Of a stretch of DNA of 64,000 bases, positions 8,396 through 17,250 are shown in pieces. A model generated the notes under the pieces. It was not told the origin of the DNA. It searched no databases and was given only the letters and a program-made list of their open reading frames with translations. This stretch comes from Idiomarinaceae bacterium HL-53 (GTDB lineage: Bacteria > Pseudomonadota > Gammaproteobacteria > Enterobacterales > Alteromonadaceae). The stretch covers positions 2,268,659 through 2,332,658 of the forward strand of contig LN899469.1 in assembly GCA_001458075.1 (NCBI GenBank), given 5' to 3'. Both the position numbers and the translations under genes were made by a program. Numbering within the stretch: position 1 is the first letter of the stretch; each line of letters opens with the position of its first letter.

Positions 8396-9271
8396 TCACA
8401 ACGACAAAAACCAATCCGGTTTCAGCGTAACTTTTTCAACCAACTCAGTTTTGACACCAAGCTCCAACTCTTTCAGCTTATCCGCTAGTTGTTCGCCGTC
8501 GATAAGGTCAATCGGCGGAACGCCATCACGGTTGGCTTCTTCAATCGCGCTTTTGGTGAAGGTACCAGTCGTGATGAATAAGCCTCGATCGGAGCGGCCG
8601 ACAGTGGCACCACGAAAATCACGTATTTCGCCAGCGCCCACAGAACCACGATATTTTTTGCATTGAAAAGCGATGTGGAAGCTCATTAAACCGTTAATAC
8701 GTGCAATGCCACGTCCGTCGATACCGCCGTCACCGGTTCGGCCGGTTACTTCTACATGAATAAAGCCTGATTCGCGTAAAATCCGTTGTGTTAAACGCTC
8801 AAACGCATCGGGGGTCATTTCGTCAATTAGAATTCGGTGAAGTTTCTCACGCCAGGGTTGTGCTTCCTCAGGCGCATTAGCATCGGTTGATTCAACATCA
8901 TCAGACAACGAATCCCGATTATCTGTGCGGCTCCCATGTCCGTCCATTTCGCGAACATAGCGAACAATTTCAGCCGGGTCTACTTCAGGGTTTTCACGAC
9001 CCTTCTCAATCAGCGCCCATACGCCGCGTCGAGAGTTTTCAAGGTAGCCCGCTTTCTTAAGATAGGTTCTGGCCCAAGCTAAACGATAAGCTATTTTGGA
9101 CTGACTTGAGTTTTCAGGGTTCTGAAGAACGGATGTGACTTCATCTGGATAGCCTTCTTGCTCGATGACTTCTTCGTACATTTCGTCGACAGAAGCTGAG
9201 CCGCCAAGCTGAACGAGAGCTTTGAGCAGAGGATTCATCAATTGGTCGTATGTGGGTATCATAACTGGCAT
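8396..9271 (-). CDS. mrr: Mrr family type IV restriction endonuclease
   Basis: 291 residues from the ATG at 9271, which has AAGGA nine bases upstream and gives the usual Mrr N-terminus (IPTYDQLMNPLLKAL); an ATG at 9295 has no site. Residues 1-100 form the Mrr_N winged-helix domain (GYPDEVTSVLQN..., RLAWARTYLKKAG.L). Residues about 135-275 are the PD-(D/E)xK-type nuclease: GDGGIDG, then IAFQCKKY with the Q-x-K variant of the active site, then RDFRGA and LFITTGTFT. Mrr enzymes cut modified DNA. It is 100 bases downstream of zorD on the same strand, so it is probably an added layer of the same defence island. Confidence 0.9.
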   Translation of the reverse strand: MPVMIPTYDQLMNPLLKALVQLGGSASVDEMYEEVIEQEGYPDEVTSVLQNPENSSQSKIAYRLAWARTYLKKAGYLENSRRGVWALIEKGRENPEVDPAEIVRYVREMDGHGSRTDNRDSLSDDVESTDANAPEEAQPWREKLHRILIDEMTPDAFERLTQRILRESGFIHVEVTGRTGDGGIDGRGIARINGLMSFHIAFQCKKYRGSVGAGEIRDFRGATVGRSDRGLFITTGTFTKSAIEEANRDGVPPIDLIDGEQLADKLKELELGVKTELVEKVTLKPDWFLSL

Positions 9272-9371
9272 ATTATCCAATCCTTGTTTTGCCATTATTT
9301 TTAATCAAATCGAGCAGGCAGGATTTCGATCTTTCTTTAATCACATGTGCCTTGCAGTGCAGGTCATAACC

Positions 9372-12300
9372 CTAAGTCACCACATAACGTACTTTTGATA
9401 GACGCGTTACTACTTGCGTAAGTGTTATTTGATGGCGTTCACACAACTCGCTTAAATCGTTTCCATCAATAACTGTCACACTAAGATTTTTCGCGATATC
9501 ACGAGTTGTTTTAGCAAGTTGTGTCGCATTGGTTATAAATATTTGATGCGTTATCTGCCTGCCCAAACGCTTACCATAAAGCTCTCGTGCACTGGATATT
9601 TCTTGTATAGCGCTGTGCCCTTTGTACGCGCCTTGTTTATGTTTAGCTTGGATTAGAATACCTGTATCGCCTCTCGTCAGAACACCATCTGCACCAAAAT
9701 CTGAGCCATCTCTGGTGAGCCACGCATTGTCTGCTTTGTACTCTCTAGCTAGCAGTTCAAGTGAAAAAGCTTCAAATTGCTTCCAGCTTAATTTCGATAG
9801 GTCTTCTGCCATTATTATACTCGTTGCCCCAAGACCAAGCTTTTCAGTACCCGCTGGATTGGGCATTACCTCGCCGGGGGTAACTACTGCATCCTTAAGC
9901 ATCGACTTTTGCGATAGAAGTCGATGTAAGTTGACGTCGAAGGATTCGAATACTGGGTGATGCAATATTGGAACGTATATATTCACGTCTTTCTTTTGTC
10001 CAATTCGAAAAACCCTGTCAGTCGCTTGAGCTTCCTTTGCTGGATTCCAGTGACGTTCAAGGTGTATTACGTTATTTGCGCCGACTACTGTTAGCCCTAC
10101 ACCTGCTGCAACTGGGGACATAATGATGATGTTGAAACCGTCCCGAGCTTCAAATTCAGCAATCATTCCTTTTCGACTAAGAGCTCCCTTTCGCTTAACT
10201 ACAGCTTTGGCATCCCCATTAATCACGTGAAGCGGACCAAGCTTAAAATAACTACCCAAGGCTATGCTTAAAAAACGTTGCAGACGTTTATTTACCGCAA
10301 AAATAATACATTTTTCTTGGCGACTTTCTATTTCAGATAAAACGTCAATCGTTTTACTGAGCTTAGCCGACTCCTCAAATAAGGACGCAATTTCTTCTTT
10401 GGAGGTAGGAGCATCTAACCTCCCACTCTCCGCTAAACGGGGATGCAATGAGCTATCCCGCAAGCGCATCAACGTGGTCAGTACATGACTGTCTTCACTT
10501 TCTTGTTGCGCCTCTATTGCTCCTTCATAGATCTTTTGTTGATAATTTGCCATTACTGCGTGTAATTTCGGCTCATATTGCCACTCGGAGCCTTCAATAC
10601 CAACAAACATTCGCTTCTGAGGAAGTCCCTTTAAATTATCTTCCTTGACCCGTCGCAACATTAACGCTCCGACTTTTTCACGTAACTGCCTTCCTAAAGT
10701 GCCGCGCACGGAATCAATTTCATCACCAGCAGCCTGCAGTATAGGTGTGATGAAATTTTGTCTAAACACTTGATATGAATCTAGGTAACCAGGGCAAGCA
10801 GTGTCCATCAAGCACCAGAAATCGGCAAGACTGTTCTCTACTGGCGTGCCAGTTGCTAGTAACTTGAACTTGGATTTTAAACCTTTCGCCGCCCGAGTTT
10901 GCAACGCATTCGGATTTTTAATATTTTGGGCCTCGTCAAAAACTGCCAATCCCCAATCAATTTGAGACAACGAAAATTGGTAGTCTCTCAATGTCTGGTA
11001 AGTCGTAATCACAAGCCGTTTGGGAAGATCTAAACGTTCCGGCCCATATTTTTCTCCGAATTTAAGTGAATATCTCGGCTCAAATGTGACATCATCGATA
11101 TTCGATACTCGTGTTTCCGTGCTACCGTCTCGAAAACGATTTAACTCGCCTTCCGATTGTAAAATAACGATATCTTTGAAGGGTGACTTTAGGAATGTAT
11201 CGTCTACTTCATCTTTCCAGTTCTCAAGCAGGCTAAGCGGAGCAACTATAAGTGTTGGTCGGCAGGTTTCACACCTTTGCTCACAAAGCTTGTAATAATG
11301 CTCGATAGCTGCCAATGACATGAAGGTTTTTCCAAGCCCCATGTCATCGGCCAGTAAGGCGCCATTAACAAGCTCTTGACTGCTAGCCAGTTCCACAAGC
11401 CCTAGTATCCATTGCACCCCGATAACTTGGTGTGGAAAAGGTGTTCGTTTATAATTACTCCAATCAAGACTTTCCCTGTACAGTACTTCATTCAGAGCCT
11501 CTTCAACTACTTTCGAAGGGCTATCCAATTCATCGTCATTCAGCGCAATATCGATTACAATTGTGGTCTCATCTTCCTGATCTTTTTCAGCCGTCCGCTC
11601 GCCTGTTCCATCTGAAATATCCCCAGTATAATCTTCACCTTTCTCAATTTTTTGCTTTAGCTTCGTTAGGATATCGTTAATCTGGGCTTCACTGCCGATA
11701 TCATAACTCTTGCCATTAAATTCTATCTCTTCAGCACCGGTAGCTTTAGCATCATTTAACACTTGTTCAAGCTGGTTAAAATCAGCTTGCGTTTTTACAT
11801 CCTTTACCACGGCACTGATCGGTAAAATTTTTCCAGACGCCTGACTTTGCCCAAACCAATCGATACCTGACTCATCAGTCTCACCAAAATAGGCGTGCTT
11901 AAATCGCGTTGCACCTTTTACTCTCAAAGAAAATCCCACATCTAAGTCGACAAGAGATGCATCTAGAAATACTCCTGGGGCCTCTAGAAATTGGGTTACT
12001 TGTGATCTTGGTATGGTACGTTGACTTATAATTTCTTTTGCTGCTCGCGCTGTCTTCTCGTTAAACAAAATGATTTCATTGCCTACCTTTAATGTGTAGG
12101 CGTTTTCTGCTTGTAATTGGCCGAGCACGCGTTGCAGCGTGTCGTGATCTGCTTTTTGCCCCATGCTTGGTGTTAGTATCAAATTGCCATGCGAATCCAG
12201 TTCCGCCTCAACAGTAATCCTCTCCGGAACATGAATATCTAGCTTATCAAAATGGCTTAACGTTAATTTAGCGCCCGACCGCTGGGCTCTCTGGAGAGAA

Positions 12301-12821
12301 TGCAGCAGAAACAAATTATCAGTCTCACTTTTTGCTGACTTCGAGTAGATTTCTAAAGCAGAAAAAGCCTCAAACATAGTGCTTGGTAGCGTATATTTGG
12401 ATTCGCCGAAGGCGAGTATGCTCCCCTCTATAGAGTAAGACGATGTGAAGCGTCCATTAGGTGACTCCAAATAAATTTTTACCTTGAAACTGTCGCCTGA
12501 AGTTGTGCCTTTAATATCAACTTTCGCGTTTCCATCCCAACGCTCGGGCAATCGAAGCAACTGATGAATATCATTATCAAGTCGAGCAACCGTTGCGTGA
12601 GGAACAATAAAACCATTCGGAATTGGCTCTGCATTCCCTTCCTCTGTTAACATTCTTAACGCGACATACTGGGCGGTAACATATTCGTCAGCGTGGCCAT
12701 TTTTTATGCTATTCAATAGATATTGATCACAATAAAAGTCCACACTCTCATCGTTAATTTCGTACTCAAACTTAGGACTTGATTCTTTTACGCCGAATAA
12801 TGATGAAAACCAGTTTTTCAT
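9372..12821 (-). CDS. zorD: Zorya type I ZorD: SNF2-type DNA translocase with C-terminal Mrr-like nuclease
   Basis: 1149 residues. About 1-440 is a family-specific N-terminal region. A SNF2/SF2 motor follows: Walker A DDMGLGKT at about 492-499, DEAQN (Walker B) near 635, TGTPVENSL near 670, and the second lobe ending in RVFRIGQKKDV. Residues about 1010-1149 form an Mrr-like nuclease domain: WKQFEAFSLELLA, GSDFGADGV, ILIQAKHKQG (D...QxK active site) and IFITNAT. Known ZorD proteins are autoinhibited DNA translocase-nucleases that destroy invader DNA. The ATG overlaps the zorC stop (TAATG), so it is translationally coupled to zorC. All motor and nuclease motifs look intact. Confidence 0.93.
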   Translation of the reverse strand: MKNWFSSLFGVKESSPKFEYEINDESVDFYCDQYLLNSIKNGHADEYVTAQYVALRMLTEEGNAEPIPNGFIVPHATVARLDNDIHQLLRLPERWDGNAKVDIKGTTSGDSFKVKIYLESPNGRFTSSYSIEGSILAFGESKYTLPSTMFEAFSALEIYSKSAKSETDNLFLLHSLQRAQRSGAKLTLSHFDKLDIHVPERITVEAELDSHGNLILTPSMGQKADHDTLQRVLGQLQAENAYTLKVGNEIILFNEKTARAAKEIISQRTIPRSQVTQFLEAPGVFLDASLVDLDVGFSLRVKGATRFKHAYFGETDESGIDWFGQSQASGKILPISAVVKDVKTQADFNQLEQVLNDAKATGAEEIEFNGKSYDIGSEAQINDILTKLKQKIEKGEDYTGDISDGTGERTAEKDQEDETTIVIDIALNDDELDSPSKVVEEALNEVLYRESLDWSNYKRTPFPHQVIGVQWILGLVELASSQELVNGALLADDMGLGKTFMSLAAIEHYYKLCEQRCETCRPTLIVAPLSLLENWKDEVDDTFLKSPFKDIVILQSEGELNRFRDGSTETRVSNIDDVTFEPRYSLKFGEKYGPERLDLPKRLVITTYQTLRDYQFSLSQIDWGLAVFDEAQNIKNPNALQTRAAKGLKSKFKLLATGTPVENSLADFWCLMDTACPGYLDSYQVFRQNFITPILQAAGDEIDSVRGTLGRQLREKVGALMLRRVKEDNLKGLPQKRMFVGIEGSEWQYEPKLHAVMANYQQKIYEGAIEAQQESEDSHVLTTLMRLRDSSLHPRLAESGRLDAPTSKEEIASLFEESAKLSKTIDVLSEIESRQEKCIIFAVNKRLQRFLSIALGSYFKLGPLHVINGDAKAVVKRKGALSRKGMIAEFEARDGFNIIIMSPVAAGVGLTVVGANNVIHLERHWNPAKEAQATDRVFRIGQKKDVNIYVPILHHPVFESFDVNLHRLLSQKSMLKDAVVTPGEVMPNPAGTEKLGLGATSIIMAEDLSKLSWKQFEAFSLELLAREYKADNAWLTRDGSDFGADGVLTRGDTGILIQAKHKQGAYKGHSAIQEISSARELYGKRLGRQITHQIFITNATQLAKTTRDIAKNLSVTVIDGNDLSELCERHQITLTQVVTRLSKVRYVVT

Positions 12822-14248
12822 TACCCTACTCCATAAATACGTTTATAGCGTTTGTAATCCTCGTCACTGAGAACATCCGAAGCTTTGAGATTTACGCCCA
12901 GCTTAGTAAGAGTTTTTATCGATCTACGTTGCCAACTAAAATTTGCTGGTGAGTGATTAAAGTTATCGAATGCCTCACAGCCGTATCTATACATTTTTTG
13001 GTTGAGACCAATAGTTAGTGAACGGTAAGCCTGCCTCTGGGTACCAAATTGAAGTACAGGGGCTGATTCATGCAACTCTTTATAAAACCAAATCTGACAG
13101 TTATGACTTCCTTCAATCATATGTCCTCGGGTTAACTCCGCGTAAATAATTGAACGGTCTCCATCGTTAACAATAGAATAATCAGGGATGTGTTCGGCTT
13201 TATAGTTCTTTCGAATATAACGATCGGCATTCCGTGACAGATAAAGCTTTGTATGCGTTATAACACCAGCTTCATGCATCCCCTCTAAAAAATGCTTACG
13301 AGACGGGAACATCCTCATCATATCCGTATCACGAGAACTCATAGAATAGTCCTCGAGTGCTTCAAGAAATAATTTTAGGTCTAGTTTCGAAAGCCAGCCT
13401 TGAACCTTTTTAGCCTGTTGCTGACTTAGTTGACCCCACCACTTAATAAACCTAGGGTGACTTCTAGGAACTCGAGGATCTCCAGCAATCGCAATCACTG
13501 CATTTTGCCAACTCTCATGAATATTTTGCGGTGGTGCTCGGTCGATTAGAATCCGCAGTGCAACATGCCCTATTAAGTCGTTTTCATCATAGCGACTTTC
13601 TGCGACCTGCTTTTTACTAACTTCTTCCAAAAGCTCATGAGGTTGATTCACTGGTATATTTTGAAGTTGCTCTACAAAATAAACTGCTTGAGCACGTTTT
13701 ATAAAATCTCCGGATGCATATCTATCTAACTGCCAGTACTTAATCTGCTGGTTGAATGCTGTATTACGTTGAATCGCTTGTTTTGCTATAAATGTTGGCC
13801 CATCAGCACAAAGAATTTTATCTTCTGAATCTAAAAAAATTTTCTTTCGCCTGCGCTCAGCACAAAGCCATGCTCCAATCATATTAGCGTCGTCAATTGA
13901 ATCGAAATCACTCAGAAAGAACTGATAAAGTGACTCAATGAATAAGCTACTCCCCCTCGGCAGTATCGCGTTTACAGACTCCAACAGATTATGTGTAATC
14001 GTTATTTTCTTCCGCAAATCGGGCTTATCAGTCAGTGCAATTGCTAACGCTCGAACATCAAATCGATTCTCTATTGTAAATCTGTCAAATTGCCCGCTTG
14101 AGAGTAAATTGAAAAGCCGCGACCATGCAGCCTCAAATTTAGGGTTATGAGTTCCAGCTCTTTTAGCGAGATTACGCTGCTCCTCAGCAAGTTTCGAAAG
14201 TCGCTTAATATTATGACGATAGACCTCATCACTTAAAGTAAACTTCAT
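12821..14248 (-). CDS. zorC: Zorya type I ZorC (EH-signature protein)
   Basis: 475 residues, soluble, no signal peptide. It sits between ZorB and ZorD and has the features of ZorC/EH-signature proteins: helical N-terminal half, then HESWQNAVIAIAGDPRVP, WWGQLSQQQAKKVQGWLS, and a conserved C-terminal region (SRKHFLEGMHEAG, RGHMIEGSHNCQIWFY). In type I Zorya, ZorC is a DNA-binding factor thought to recruit or activate ZorD at the membrane motor. It starts 25 bases after zorB and overlaps the zorD start by one base. The family call depends strongly on the operon context but the length and motifs agree. Confidence 0.88.
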   Translation of the reverse strand: MKFTLSDEVYRHNIKRLSKLAEEQRNLAKRAGTHNPKFEAAWSRLFNLLSSGQFDRFTIENRFDVRALAIALTDKPDLRKKITITHNLLESVNAILPRGSSLFIESLYQFFLSDFDSIDDANMIGAWLCAERRRKKIFLDSEDKILCADGPTFIAKQAIQRNTAFNQQIKYWQLDRYASGDFIKRAQAVYFVEQLQNIPVNQPHELLEEVSKKQVAESRYDENDLIGHVALRILIDRAPPQNIHESWQNAVIAIAGDPRVPRSHPRFIKWWGQLSQQQAKKVQGWLSKLDLKLFLEALEDYSMSSRDTDMMRMFPSRKHFLEGMHEAGVITHTKLYLSRNADRYIRKNYKAEHIPDYSIVNDGDRSIIYAELTRGHMIEGSHNCQIWFYKELHESAPVLQFGTQRQAYRSLTIGLNQKMYRYGCEAFDNFNHSPANFSWQRRSIKTLTKLGVNLKASDVLSDEDYKRYKRIYGVG

Positions 14249-14273
14249 AGAGTTCTCTTATCCAAAGGGGCTG

Positions 14274-15005
14274 TCATATATCCCGTGCCCTTTCATATTC
14301 TGCAATCTCAGGCTTTTTCACTGTAAAACGGATATCAATACGCCGATTTCTCGCCCTTTCCTCTTCCGTCTCTTCTACAAGATTAATACGGCGCGTATCC
14401 GCATATCCACTGACAGAGAAAAGTAATTGCCCATTATAGTTCCTTAACTCATTGAGTTTGGGCTCAACCGATATTTCCTCCTGCCAAAGTTTCCATATAG
14501 AAACAGCCCTATCAGCAGACAACCCCCAGTTACCCTTACCACGATACCAAATACCCATACTGTCTGTATGGCCCTCGACAAATACCGTATCTAAATACCG
14601 CCATCGCTCATTAGTGGTAATAGCTCGATGCAATGCATCACCGATCGCTCGAACTTCAAAAATAGTTCTATCGTCATCTGGCAATGTGTCTTGTCCCGAT
14701 TCAAACGAAAGGGTGCTTTCCGGAATCCGTAATACGGTGTCGTTTTCAACGATATTAACGATAATTCCCTTTTCAGCTAGTTCTTCCTTTATGTCACGTA
14801 AAATTGCGCTTCTCGCTGCTTCTGCCAATTTCAACTCTTCAATACTCGTATCTATCCGCTCCGATTTTTGTGTCAGCTCAATAATTAAGGCGACCGCAGC
14901 CAGAATAAAAATAACCAATAAGCCAGACATCAAGTCTGAAAAAGACATCCAGTAGGGATTTTCCTCGTCTACCTTAGAATTTCGCCGAGCGAATACTCTA
15001 TCCAT
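14274..15005 (-). CDS. zorB: Zorya ZorB: MotB/OmpA-like motor subunit
   Basis: 243 residues. One membrane helix at about 23-44, preceded by YWMSFSDLMSG with Asp24, which matches the ion-binding Asp of MotB-type subunits. Residues about 135-235 are an OmpA-like peptidoglycan-binding domain (VEGHTDSMG, LSADRAVSIW, GYADTRRI, ARNRRIDIRF). ZorB pairs with ZorA in an A5B2 stator-like complex anchored to the cell wall that senses infection at the envelope. It follows zorA after 3 bases. Catalytic and wall-binding residues appear intact. Confidence 0.93.
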   Translation of the reverse strand: MDRVFARRNSKVDEENPYWMSFSDLMSGLLVIFILAAVALIIELTQKSERIDTSIEELKLAEAARSAILRDIKEELAEKGIIVNIVENDTVLRIPESTLSFESGQDTLPDDDRTIFEVRAIGDALHRAITTNERWRYLDTVFVEGHTDSMGIWYRGKGNWGLSADRAVSIWKLWQEEISVEPKLNELRNYNGQLLFSVSGYADTRRINLVEETEEERARNRRIDIRFTVKKPEIAEYERARDI

Positions 15006-15008
15006 GTT

Positions 15009-17087
15009 TTACCCCAACTTGCTTTGCATTTCGTCTACAACGCTCGATAGTGCTTTGATTGCGCTATTCATTTGAGTTGAATAATCGGTCACAGACTGCG
15101 ACCAAACTCTAAGGTGCTCAGTTGTTTGACCATTTGCCTGTTCAGCATAGTCTTCTAACATTTGAGTCATCTTTCTGTTTAAACTTTCCACCTCGCCTTT
15201 TAACTCTCCAATAAACTCTTTCTGTGTTACTTTTAGATCGGAGAACGTAGTGCTGGTGCGCTGAATCAGTCCGTTTAACTGTTCCGTAAGTTCACTAAAT
15301 CGTGTTACGTCTGATAACAGTTCATTTCTCAGGCTCTCCATTCGTTGCGCTGACATTTGATTCTGATTAGCTAAATCAGATGTGCTCTCAACCGCTTCCT
15401 TAATGGCCCCCGATAGTTTATTCCCAGCCTCATTCACGTGAGAGCTCAATAACTTCATATTATCTGCTGAAATCCTCAATTCGCTTGATGACTCGCGCAT
15501 CGCTTGCGCGGCTTGGGCGCTCGCTTCTACAGAGGAATTAATACTATTTTGTAGCGTCTGCCCTTGGGCGATCAGCTGTTTAACTGTGTTTACTTGCTCT
15601 GTTACAGAATGTTCAACAGACTGTAAAATTTCGCTCGAGAGTGTACTTAGCGCCTTAGATTGACTCTCTATTTTTTCGTTACGAACTCGCTCTATTTCAT
15701 TAGAGCGATGCTCTCGTTCATCGATAGCTTTAGCGAGGCCACTCAACTGAGTCTCAACAAACTTTGTTAACGTTTCGCCTTGCTTGCGAGAGTTTGAGAT
15801 CAGCTCGTCCACTTGAGTCTTAATTGTGCTGACCAAGGCCGTATCGCGTTGCGCTGCGGCTTCTTCGCGACTTTTCATCTGTAACGACATTTCGCCAATC
15901 TGCTCCTCAATAAAAGAGGAGAGCTTTTTATGCGTAGCTTCAGACACAGAAGACAGACTATGAATCTGGTTTGAAATGTCTGCTATCAGTGCTCTTTCCC
16001 TCTCGCGTGATTCTGCTTGGGTTTTTTGTAACTGCTCTACGAATCCACTCATGGTGGCCTGCATGGATTCAACGGATTGATTAACTCTCGCAGACACATC
16101 ATCAAGCGCAACTCGTTGTTGATTTCCAGCTTGGCCAAATCCTTCCATAAAGCTCTCTAAGAGTCCTTCAAGTGCCTTTTGATTTCCTTGCGAGGTCTCG
16201 TCAACGAGTTTATTAATAGCAGGCGCCATTATTTCAGAAAGGCTCGCTTCTAAACTCGTCTGAATGCCCTGCGTTGCGGTGAGCATTGCCTCCTGCATTT
16301 TTTCACCAATTTTCTCTGCCAATCCTTGAAGCACTTCTCTGGATTCAACACTATTTTCAGAAATAAGCTGCAATTGTTCTTCTGGTCGAATTCTCGGAAA
16401 TAGCCAGTCGACCTTATTTTCGATTGCTCTAATTCGTTTGCGTGTTTTCTGTTCTAACCATTTTTCACCAAAGTTGAAAAATACGCTTAATGCGACACCC
16501 CAAACCGAAGTTAAGAATGCCACCTTGGCCCCATCTACAACCCCAGCAACACCATCTTGCATAACAGCCACACCAACGTCGGCACCCAACTGCAATTGAC
16601 TCAGCCCCAGCTGCAGACCGGCAAATGTACCGATCACACCAAGTGCTGTAAGAAAACCTGGAACAGCAGCAACAAGTCTGTTTTCAATAACTCCCGCTGC
16701 CAATGAATACGAATTAAAAAAGTGCCCTGCATCAAGTGTATTTCGAACTTCTACGACGTCTCCACGTTGTATCTCTACAAGGGTTTCATCAAATTCCATC
16801 CATAGAAAACCAATATCTTTGTCTCTTTTTTTGGCCTCATTTAATAAGTCGATGCGCTTTTTGGCAACATCCTCTCGAGTAAGGCCCTCTAAAATCCTAG
16901 AAAACCATTTGAGCCGACTTCTTGTTCGGACAAATTTCCATAAAAATATTAGCGAAGCAATAAAAGTAATCGCCCACAATGTAACTACGAAAACACTACT
17001 CAACTCTTCGACGGTTTGTGGCGGGAAACCGAGCTGCGATAAATCAGGCAGCAACCAAGTTAATTCGATTTGTTTTTCATTATCCAT
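15009..17087 (-). CDS. zorA: Zorya ZorA: MotA-like motor subunit with long cytoplasmic tail
   Basis: 692 residues. Membrane helices at about 31-52, 137-162 and 180-206 with MotA/TolQ/ExbB-type signatures (AVPGFLTALGVIGTFAGL; DGAKVAFLTSVWGVALSVFFN). From about 240 to the end the protein is a very long, Gln/Ser/Glu-rich coiled coil with no other domain, the hallmark tail of ZorA, which in studied systems projects into the cytoplasm and is needed to pass the signal to ZorC/ZorD. First gene of the operon zorABCD; an inverted repeat 38-65 bases upstream may control it. A bare MotA or TolQ is excluded by the tail and by the neighbours. Confidence 0.93.
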   Translation of the reverse strand: MDNEKQIELTWLLPDLSQLGFPPQTVEELSSVFVVTLWAITFIASLIFLWKFVRTRSRLKWFSRILEGLTREDVAKKRIDLLNEAKKRDKDIGFLWMEFDETLVEIQRGDVVEVRNTLDAGHFFNSYSLAAGVIENRLVAAVPGFLTALGVIGTFAGLQLGLSQLQLGADVGVAVMQDGVAGVVDGAKVAFLTSVWGVALSVFFNFGEKWLEQKTRKRIRAIENKVDWLFPRIRPEEQLQLISENSVESREVLQGLAEKIGEKMQEAMLTATQGIQTSLEASLSEIMAPAINKLVDETSQGNQKALEGLLESFMEGFGQAGNQQRVALDDVSARVNQSVESMQATMSGFVEQLQKTQAESRERERALIADISNQIHSLSSVSEATHKKLSSFIEEQIGEMSLQMKSREEAAAQRDTALVSTIKTQVDELISNSRKQGETLTKFVETQLSGLAKAIDEREHRSNEIERVRNEKIESQSKALSTLSSEILQSVEHSVTEQVNTVKQLIAQGQTLQNSINSSVEASAQAAQAMRESSSELRISADNMKLLSSHVNEAGNKLSGAIKEAVESTSDLANQNQMSAQRMESLRNELLSDVTRFSELTEQLNGLIQRTSTTFSDLKVTQKEFIGELKGEVESLNRKMTQMLEDYAEQANGQTTEHLRVWSQSVTDYSTQMNSAIKALSSVVDEMQSKLG

Positions 17088-17124
17088 GTTTAGTCCCTTA
17101 AATATTCAATACTTAGACTGTCAC

Positions 17125-17152
17125 TGTAAAACTCTTGAAAGTGTGTTTTACA
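17125..17152. promoter_or_regulatory. Inverted repeat upstream of zorA, candidate operator
   Basis: TGTAAAAC (17125-17132) and GTTTTACA (17145-17152) are perfect 8-bp inverted arms with a 12-base spacer, 38-65 bases before the zorA start. Position fits a repressor site over the zor promoter; no regulator is proven. Confidence 0.45.
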
Positions 17153-17250
17153 ATCTATCTCGTGAAAAAATAGAACTTGCAGGCGCATTCTATTTAGAAT
17201 GCACATTACCTTCAAACCTTGTTCCAATCTCGCGAGCGAACTCTTCCTGT

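Noticed and set aside
14452..14955. 167-codon frame opposite zorB
   Set aside because: Antisense shadow of a clear MotB/OmpA-like gene; no ribosome site or family features.
15009..17087. Flagellar MotA/MotB or TolQ/TolR pair
   Set aside because: The long coiled-coil tail of the first protein and the following zorC and zorD genes fit Zorya, not a flagellar or Tol system.
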